The position numbers and the translations under genes are program-made. Below the pieces are notes generated by a model. It did not search any database. It saw nothing but the letters and a program-made list of their open reading frames with translations, and was not told the DNA's origin. A stretch of DNA of 10,564 nt from JBGUVL01 sp045134375. GTDB lineage: Bacteria > Bacillota_I > Bacilli_A > Erysipelotrichales > Erysipelotrichaceae. Shown here piece by piece: positions 6,281 through 10,564 of this stretch. The stretch is from contig JBGUVL010000038.1 of the NCBI GenBank assembly GCA_045134375.1, forward strand, positions 1 through 10,564, written 5' to 3'. Every line of letters starts with the position of its first letter. Position 1 is the stretch's first letter.

Positions 6281-6323
6281 AGAGAGCAATCCTAGATGGG
6301 TAAAGTTAAAATGCTCTTTTTTT
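6281..6323 (+). terminator. Second plus-strand terminator-like hairpin
   Basis: AGAGCA (6283-6288) pairs with TGCTCT (6312-6317), extendable outward by two weaker pairs, with a 23-nt loop. It is followed by seven T in a row (6317-6323). The tail orientation fits plus-strand transcription. The only upstream gene already has a terminator, so this is a backup terminator or the end of a small unrecognised transcript. The minus-strand side lacks a T run, so it serves the radical SAM gene poorly. Confidence 0.45.
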
Positions 6324-6356
6324 ATGTTAGAAATAGAGGAGTATATAATAAAAGTG

Positions 6357-7319
6357 TTATTCACTGATTGTTGTTTTTTGAAAACAACGTCCTTGCCAGG
6401 TGTTTCTTCGTACCATTTCTTTATCTATGTTATTTAATACATTGGTTTTGTTTAAAGTCCAAGATGGGGCAATAAGCTCTTCTTTAACAGCATCACCGGT
6501 TAAGCGTTGAATGATTATGTTCGATGGAAGAACTTCTAACTGTGAAATGACAACATCAATATACTCGTTCATGGTAAGCAAAGGAAATGGTTGTTTTTTG
6601 AATTGTTCACCCATTTTTGTATGTTCACATACATGAAGCATATGTATTTTGACCGCATGAATCGGTAACTGTCCAAGCACGCGGGCACTTTCAATCATCA
6701 TTTCTTTACTTTCCATTGGGAGAGAATTGATCAAATGGACACATATTTTTATATTAGTTTTTCTCAATCGTTCAATGCAATTGCAAAAAGTTGAAAAATC
6801 ATGGCCACGATTTAATTGTTCACAGGTTTGATCAAATATACTTTGTAGGCCTAATTCTATCCATATTTCTTTTTTCTTAGTAAGGGAGTCAAGATAAGTA
6901 ATTTTATCGTCTTCTAGACAATCAGCACGAGTTGCAATTGCTAATGCAACGATTTCTTCATTTTCTATAAATGGGGTGTAATACTCTTTTAATTTTTCTA
7001 AAGGGGCGTAGGTGTTAGTATAGGCTTGAAAATATGCCATAGGAATCCCTTGCGGCCATTTTTGCTTCATCATTTTATTCACATCAGAAAATTGCTTTGC
7101 TAAATCGTCGTGGATATTTCCAGCATAGTCACCACTACCAAGTGATGAACAAAAAGTACAACCTCCAATGCCACAAGTACCATCTCGATTTGGACAGGAA
7201 AAATTTGCATTTAAAGACACTTTGTATACTTTTTGATGAAATTTTTGTTTGAGATAATAATTCCATGTATGATAGCGTTTATTATCAAATGAATAAGGAA
7301 ATGGATTTTTATGTTTCAT
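6357..7319 (-). CDS. Radical SAM protein, YhcC/YtqA family
   Basis: A 320-residue cytosolic radical S-adenosylmethionine enzyme of the TIGR01212-type family (E. coli YhcC, B. subtilis YtqA). The iron-sulfur cluster ligands are in CPNRDGTCGIGGCTFC (42-57; C42, C54 and C57), the widely spaced Cys pattern of this family and not the usual CX3CX2C. Other family marks are YFQAYTNTYAP (96-106), IATRADCL, ELGLQS and LTGDA. YtqA has been linked in B. subtilis to modification of the tRNA wobble uridine side chain (the mnm5s2U pathway, with the partner methyltransferase YtqB). No ytqB-like gene is next to it here, so that role is inference. ATG 7317-7319 has TAAGGTGA (minus strand, 7326-7333) upstream. 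TATGAT (7341-7346 region on the minus strand) with a TGn extension is a weak promoter candidate. It is divergent from the YgjP-like gene. Confidence 0.9.
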   Translation of the reverse strand: MKHKNPFPYSFDNKRYHTWNYYLKQKFHQKVYKVSLNANFSCPNRDGTCGIGGCTFCSSLGSGDYAGNIHDDLAKQFSDVNKMMKQKWPQGIPMAYFQAYTNTYAPLEKLKEYYTPFIENEEIVALAIATRADCLEDDKITYLDSLTKKKEIWIELGLQSIFDQTCEQLNRGHDFSTFCNCIERLRKTNIKICVHLINSLPMESKEMMIESARVLGQLPIHAVKIHMLHVCEHTKMGEQFKKQPFPLLTMNEYIDVVISQLEVLPSNIIIQRLTGDAVKEELIAPSWTLNKTNVLNNIDKEMVRRNTWQGRCFQKTTISE

Positions 7320-7388
7320 TGTGAATCACCTTATTTATCATATCATAAAATAATTGCGTTTTCTTTGTTAATGCGCTACCCTATTATC

Positions 7389-8081
7389 ATGGAATGTGAA
7401 AAAAGAGTAGTACAGTGTGACAATTTACAAATTGGATATACATTGTGGATAAAAAAAGTAAAAAATATAACTCTAAAAATTGAACAAAATGGTGCTGTTT
7501 CTGTTATATGCAATGCGTATGTTCCAAGAAAAAAAGTGGATGAATTTGTTATTGAAAAGATATCTTGGATCCTACAAAAACAACAAAAAATACAAGAAAA
7601 GCAACGATTTATTTATCAAGATATTTTACTTGATGAAGTGTTTTATCTTTATGGGAAGCCATTAAAAATTGTTCGCAGGGAAAGTTTTTCAAATCGGGTT
7701 TATTACGATGAATCTCATCTGTATGTGCATTATAGTTCCAAAGAAAAAGCCAATCAAAATGTAATCTCTTTTATTCGTAAATGCTGCATACAACAATTAA
7801 CCCCAAAGGTGGAATATCATTATGAACGAATGAAAGAGCAGGGAATACCATATCCTCAAATTAAATATCGTACAATGAAAAGCCGATGGGGAAGTTGTAC
7901 ACCTGCAAAAGCAAGTATTACATTGAATACGAGATTGATTCATTATCCGATTGCCTTTATCGAGTATGTGATTGTCCATGAATTAGCACATTTTATCCAA
8001 CCAAATCATTCGAAATCATTTTATCGAGTGGTTGAAAATTATTTACCAGATTATCGCGAAAGAATGAATATTGTAAAGTAG
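7389..8081 (+). CDS. YgjP-type (M48-like, DUF45) metal-dependent hydrolase
   Basis: A predicted zinc metallopeptidase of the YgjP/WLM type (PF01863). From ATG 7389 it has 230 residues. The N-terminal part is a beta-rich region (KNITLKIEQNGAVSV). Then comes the conserved TMKSRWGSC (162-170), and the catalytic HELAH (H197, E198, H201) with a third metal ligand in NHSKSF (H207). The physiological substrate of this family is not known. The start is uncertain: neither ATG 7389, ATG 7371 nor ATG 7311 has a visible SD. The last would overlap the 5' end of the divergent radical SAM gene. 7389 is chosen because it leaves a typical N-terminus for the family. Only about 30-70 bases separate the two divergent genes, so their promoters must be intertwined. 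Confidence 0.85.
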   Translation: MECEKRVVQCDNLQIGYTLWIKKVKNITLKIEQNGAVSVICNAYVPRKKVDEFVIEKISWILQKQQKIQEKQRFIYQDILLDEVFYLYGKPLKIVRRESFSNRVYYDESHLYVHYSSKEKANQNVISFIRKCCIQQLTPKVEYHYERMKEQGIPYPQIKYRTMKSRWGSCTPAKASITLNTRLIHYPIAFIEYVIVHELAHFIQPNHSKSFYRVVENYLPDYRERMNIVK

Positions 8082-8138
8082 TAAAATAATAGATGCTGTA
8101 CTGTTATGTTTTTGTGAACAAAATTAAGTTAGGAACGT

Positions 8139-8198
8139 AAATTCCACAACAGGAAACCAATGGGGGAAGAATGGTGGAATTTTTATTTTCCTCTTTTT
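8139..8198 (+). terminator. Probable terminator after the YgjP-like gene
   Basis: A perfect 9-bp stem AAATTCCAC (8139-8147) with GTGGAATTT (8174-8182) spans a 26-nt interior and is followed by TTATTTTCCTCTTTTT. The long loop and interrupted T run make it weaker than the others. The rest of the gap up to 8325 is AT-rich with no visible gene. Confidence 0.5.
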
Positions 8199-8325
8199 AT
8201 AAATGTTGTAACAAGTGGAAAGAAGGGGATAATAAATTATAATACTTTTATATTGATGAGATAGTATTGGTAATTTTTTAAGTATCGTATGTTTTTAATT
8301 GTTGCAAAGCTAATTACATTAACCA

Positions 8326-8353
8326 TTGGATAAATACATATTTCAGATATAAT
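8326..8353 (+). promoter_or_regulatory. Possible upstream promoter of the alcohol dehydrogenase gene
   Basis: TTGGAT (8326-8331, 3 of 6) is followed after 16 bases by a perfect TATAAT (8348-8353). Transcription would start near 8360, so the Rex-like operator would lie just inside the transcript. In such AT-rich sequence a chance match is quite possible. Confidence 0.3.
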
Positions 8354-8373
8354 CATAAAAGAATGTTAAATAA

Positions 8374-8391
8374 TTGTGAAAAAAATAACAA
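8374..8391. promoter_or_regulatory. Candidate Rex (NADH/NAD+-sensing repressor) operator
   Basis: TTGTGAAAAAAATAACAA is an 18-base inverted repeat matching the Rex pattern TTGTGAAnnnnTTAACAA, with the right half starting AT instead of TT as the main deviation. It sits 5 bases before the -35 box of an alcohol dehydrogenase gene, the classic Rex target position and gene type. The presence of Rex in the genome is assumed. Confidence 0.6.
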
Positions 8392-8396
8392 ATGGA

Positions 8397-8425
8397 TTGT
8401 ATTTGTCAATTAAAGGTAGTATAAT
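8397..8425 (+). promoter_or_regulatory. Main promoter of the alcohol dehydrogenase gene
   Basis: TTGTAT (8397-8402) and a perfect TATAAT (8420-8425) are separated by 17 bases. The start would be near 8432, giving a 40-base 5' leader. Confidence 0.65.
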
Positions 8426-8439
8426 CTTGCGTAAGAAAG

Positions 8440-8456
8440 GGGTTACATCCTAACCC
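8440..8456 (+). promoter_or_regulatory. 5' UTR hairpin directly before the SD of the alcohol dehydrogenase gene
   Basis: GGGTTA (8440-8445) pairs perfectly with TAACCC (8451-8456) around the 5-nt loop CATCC. It ends one base before an ideal SD, AAGGAGG (8458-8464), which is 7 bases from the ATG. It leaves the SD open, so mRNA stabilisation is more likely than translational repression. Confidence 0.45.
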
Positions 8457-8471
8457 GAAGGAGGAAATAAA

Positions 8472-9689
8472 ATGCAAAGATTTACACTGCCTAGAGATTT
8501 ATATCATGGCGAAAATGCGTTAGAAGCATTAAAAACACTAGAAGGTAAAAAAGCCATCATTTGTGTTGGTGGGGGTGCTATGAAACGTAATGGTTTCTTA
8601 CAAAAAGCAGAAGATTACTTGAAAGAAGCAGGAATGGAAGTTAAATTATTTGAAGGAATTGAGCCAGATCCATCGGTAGAAACAGTTATGCGTGGAGCTG
8701 CTGTTATGGCTGAATTTGAACCAGATTGGATTGTAGCAATGGGTGGAGGGTCACCTATCGATGCAGCGAAAGCAATGTGGATCAAATATGAATATCCAGA
8801 AATCACATTTGAAGAAATGTGTAAAGTGTTCGGTATCCCACCATTACGTAAAAAAGCACACTTCTGTGCTATTCCATCAACTTCAGGAACAGCAACAGAA
8901 GTAACTGCATTCTCTATTATTACAGATTACAGTAAAGGAATTAAATATCCAATTGCTGATTTTGAAATTACACCAGATGTAGCAATCGTAGATCCAGCAT
9001 TGGCTGAAACAATGCCAGTTAAGTTGGTTGCACACACTGGTATGGATGCAATGACTCATGCTGTAGAAGCTTATGTATCAACTGCTAATTGTAACTATAC
9101 GGATCCATTAGCTATGCATGCCATTGAAATGATACAGGCTAATTTAGTGAAATCATACAATGGTGATATGGAAGCTCGTGGAGCTATGCACGATGCTCAG
9201 TGTTTAGCTGGACAGGCATTCTCGAATGCTTTATTAGGTATTGTTCACTCAATGGCTCACAAGACAGGTGCAGTTTTTGCTGATTATGGTTCTCACATTA
9301 TCCACGGTGCAGCAAATGCAATGTATTTACCAAAAGTAATCAAGTTTAACTCAAAAGATGAAACAGCTAAGAAACGTTATGGAGTCATTGCTGATTACAT
9401 GCATTTGGGTGGAACAACGGATGAAGAAAAAGTTGATTTATTAATTGCTTACTTACGTAAGATGAATGATGATTTAAATATTCCACACAGTATCAATCAC
9501 TATGGTGCCGATGGACTTCCTGCGGAAACAGGTTTTGTACCAGAAGAGGTATTCTTGGATAGAGTCGAAGATATCGCCGCAAACGCTATTTTAGATGCAT
9601 GTACAGGAAGTAATCCACGTATTCCTACACAGGAAGAAATGGTAAAATTACTGAAGTGTTGCTACTATGACACAGAAGTAGATTTCTAA
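8472..9689 (+). CDS. Iron-containing alcohol dehydrogenase
   Basis: A cytosolic group III Fe2+-dependent alcohol dehydrogenase, 405 residues. It reduces aldehydes to alcohols (or the reverse) with NAD(P)H and helps balance redox in fermentation. GGGSPIDAAKAMW (91-103) is the nucleotide-binding loop, and PSTSGTATEVT (135-145) is conserved. The iron ligands are predicted as D192 and H196 in GMDAMTHAVEA, H259 in VHSMAH, and H278 in the HGAANA stretch. There is one extra residue between the last two His motifs compared with FucO. Phrases such as YEYPEITFEEM after the GGGSP loop resemble the dehydrogenase domain of AdhE, but no aldehyde dehydrogenase domain precedes it. SD AAGGAGG and promoter are strong, and the Rex-like operator suggests derepression at high NADH. 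It is monocistronic with a strong terminator. Substrate (ethanol, butanol, propanediol) is unknown. Confidence 0.93.
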   Translation: MQRFTLPRDLYHGENALEALKTLEGKKAIICVGGGAMKRNGFLQKAEDYLKEAGMEVKLFEGIEPDPSVETVMRGAAVMAEFEPDWIVAMGGGSPIDAAKAMWIKYEYPEITFEEMCKVFGIPPLRKKAHFCAIPSTSGTATEVTAFSIITDYSKGIKYPIADFEITPDVAIVDPALAETMPVKLVAHTGMDAMTHAVEAYVSTANCNYTDPLAMHAIEMIQANLVKSYNGDMEARGAMHDAQCLAGQAFSNALLGIVHSMAHKTGAVFADYGSHIIHGAANAMYLPKVIKFNSKDETAKKRYGVIADYMHLGGTTDEEKVDLLIAYLRKMNDDLNIPHSINHYGADGLPAETGFVPEEVFLDRVEDIAANAILDACTGSNPRIPTQEEMVKLLKCCYYDTEVDF

Positions 9690-9705
9690 AATATAATAGG
9701 GAAAC

Positions 9706-9745
9706 AAACACAAGGTATTCCGATATCTTGTGTTTTTCTTTTTTC
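9706..9745 (+). terminator. Strong intrinsic terminator after the alcohol dehydrogenase gene
   Basis: A 13-bp stem (9706-9718 with 9723-9735, one G-U pair) is capped by the tetraloop TCCG and followed by TTCTTTTTT. It starts 17 bases after the stop codon. Confidence 0.9.
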
Positions 9746-9794
9746 AAATCTTTTGTTGCTTTCTACGTAAAAGTTATCATAAGGAGGAAATTGT

Positions 9795-10199
9795 ATGAAA
9801 AAAATAACAAATTTAATGGTTGTTGTGAATATTTTTTATTATCATCGAATGAAATAGGTGAAAATGCGGTTTGTCGTTTATGAAAGGAAAATGGAAACTT
9901 GGATTTTTAAATTATAATGGCAGTGGGAAAAGATGGTATTCTTAATACGATCCTTTTATATGAAAAGACACGATTGCTTCTTTATTACGATCATCAGGAC
10001 ATTTGTTGAAGGAAACAATGATTTAAAATTGGTAATTTTTTGTTACTAGTGATAATGCCAATAAGAAGATAAAGAATAGAGTGATGTCATAGTAACATTG
10101 GCAGAGTTGGATTTTGAGGGGATTCGTGAGAATCAGAAAAAATGGACGCGAAAAGCGGTAAAAATAAGTGAAATAATAGAAGAAATGCAAATGGAATAG
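9795..10199 (+). pseudogene. Decayed gene of unknown family, possibly with a zinc-ribbon-like N-terminus
   Basis: An ideal SD, AAGGAGG (9781-9787), stands 7 bases before ATG 9795, but the frame stops after 20 codons (TAG 9855-9857). A single-base shift in the run of seven A after the ATG opens another frame containing CCEYFLLSSNEIGENAVCR (up to about 9877). A third frame continues as MKGKWKLGFLNYNGSG from 9880. Later pieces are GILNTILLYEKTRLLLYYD (around 9930-9990), FFVTSDNANKKIKNRVMS (about 10040-10090) and a 35-residue helical tail AELDFEGIRENQKKWTRKAV and onward, ending at TAG 10197-10199. The pieces lie in order on one strand, which fits one former gene of about 130 codons with several frameshifts and stops. 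The Cys-rich start could be half of a zinc ribbon like DUF4428; that family guess is weak. Independent short genes are less likely. Confidence 0.5.
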
Positions 10200-10223
10200 G
10201 ATTCCACAATGGGAAATAAATCA

Positions 10224-10253
10224 TAAAAATAAGAGGATTAAAAAATCCTCTTA
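10224..10253 (-). terminator. Intrinsic terminator of the PHP-family gene
   Basis: A perfect 10-bp stem (10244-10253 with 10230-10239) and a 4-nt loop are followed on the minus strand by TTTTTAT. The TAA stop codon of the gene forms the base of the stem. On the plus strand no T run follows. Confidence 0.85.
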
Positions 10254-10564
10254 CTTCATAGTTTTATCCCAAATTTCTTTAATACAGGTTCCAACATCAC
10301 TTGGTTTATGGGCATCCGAGGCTGTGATCATTTGGACGTTATGTTTTTTCAATATTGCTAGTAGTTCGTTACTAAGCCCTCGATCATTATGGTGATAACG
10401 ATAGAAACAACCAGTATTATTTTCTGCTTTCATATGATGTAAATTTAAAAGTTTTGCCATTTTATGATAGGTAGGAGTAAGATCATAGTCAGGATAATAA
10501 TTAAATAACTTAATGGTATCCGGATGAGCGAGTTGTGTAAATAAGTCACTCTCGATTAAATCCA
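10251..10564 (-). CDS. PHP-domain histidinol-phosphatase-like protein, C-terminal part
   Basis: The minus-strand frame is open from the right edge of the window to the TAA at 10251-10253 and gives the last 103 residues; the N-terminus lies beyond 10564. The Met at 10458-10460 is internal, since matching sequence continues upstream of it. Seen motifs are LAHPDTIKLF, AENNTG followed by YRYHH, then GLSNELLAILKKHNVQMITAS, and the metal-binding SDAHKPSDVG. These are the later metal-ligand loops of the PHP phosphoesterase fold, arranged as in HisJ/HisK-type histidinol-phosphatases that convert L-histidinol phosphate to histidinol in histidine synthesis. Other PHP phosphoesterases share the motifs, so hisJ is likely but not proven from this part alone. 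A terminator overlaps the stop codon. Confidence 0.8.
   Translation of the reverse strand, partial: DLIESDLFTQLAHPDTIKLFNYYPDYDLTPTYHKMAKLLNLHHMKAENNTGCFYRYHHNDRGLSNELLAILKKHNVQMITASDAHKPSDVGTCIKEIWDKTMK

Noticed and set aside
6344..6349. Perfect TATAAT on the plus strand near the end of the radical SAM gene
   Set aside because: No acceptable -35 at 16-18 bases (TTTATG at best) and no plus-strand gene follows; likely chance in AT-rich DNA.
6155..6364. Minus-strand open frame of 69 codons between the NUDIX and radical SAM genes
   Set aside because: It runs through two terminator hairpins, overlaps both neighbours at the edges, has no SD and shows low-complexity AT-driven composition.
9753..9780. 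TTGTTG and TATCAT as a promoter for the decayed gene
   Set aside because: The -10 would touch the SD, placing the transcript start inside the ribosome-binding site.

Overview
The window reads as a stretch of chromosome from a low-GC Gram-positive fermenter. The evidence is AT-rich sequence, sigma-A style promoters, strong Shine-Dalgarno (SD) sequences of the AGGAGG and GGTGAT types, and many U-tailed intrinsic terminators. Several products also fit this group: PlsY, a YtqA/YhcC-type radical SAM protein, a NagD-like HAD phosphatase and an AdhE-related iron alcohol dehydrogenase. An anaerobic Firmicute, perhaps of the Erysipelotrichia, is an inference from style and not a proven assignment. No phage, transposon, CRISPR array, rRNA or tRNA was found.

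Layout. At the left edge is the C-terminus of leuB with its terminator (1-240). An M20 amidohydrolase with its own extended -10 promoter follows (357-1541). It converges through a shared bidirectional terminator on plsY, on the minus strand (1591-2214). Divergent from plsY is a tight plus-strand set: an MFS-like transporter, a NagD-like HAD phosphatase and a DedA/VTT membrane protein (2292-4804). The gaps are about 30 bases and each start has a GGTGAT-type SD. The DedA gene overlaps convergently, by 56 bases, a minus-strand class I glutamine amidotransferase-like hydrolase (4749-5396).

The most unusual part is 5397-5635. It contains a near-consensus cre (CcpA) site, a very good sigma-A promoter (TTGACT, 17 bases, TATATT), about 135 nt of predicted structured RNA with C-rich unpaired segments, and a strong intrinsic terminator. 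The terminator ends only 25 bases before the start codon of a NUDIX hydrolase gene. There is no room for a promoter in between, so this looks like a terminator-controlled leader (riboswitch or attenuator of unrecognised class), or a stand-alone C-rich small RNA with the NUDIX gene fed by read-through.

After the NUDIX gene and two plus-strand terminator hairpins come a radical SAM gene (minus, 6357-7319) and, divergent from it, a YgjP-type zinc metallopeptidase (7389-8081). A 390-base regulatory region follows, with a near-perfect Rex (NADH-sensing) operator, one or two promoters and a 5' UTR hairpin. It drives an iron-containing alcohol dehydrogenase (8472-9689), which matches redox control of fermentation. 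Downstream of its terminator is a decayed gene (9795-10199) with an intact SD but frameshifts and stops. The right edge holds the C-terminal part of a minus-strand PHP-family histidinol-phosphatase-like gene with its own terminator.
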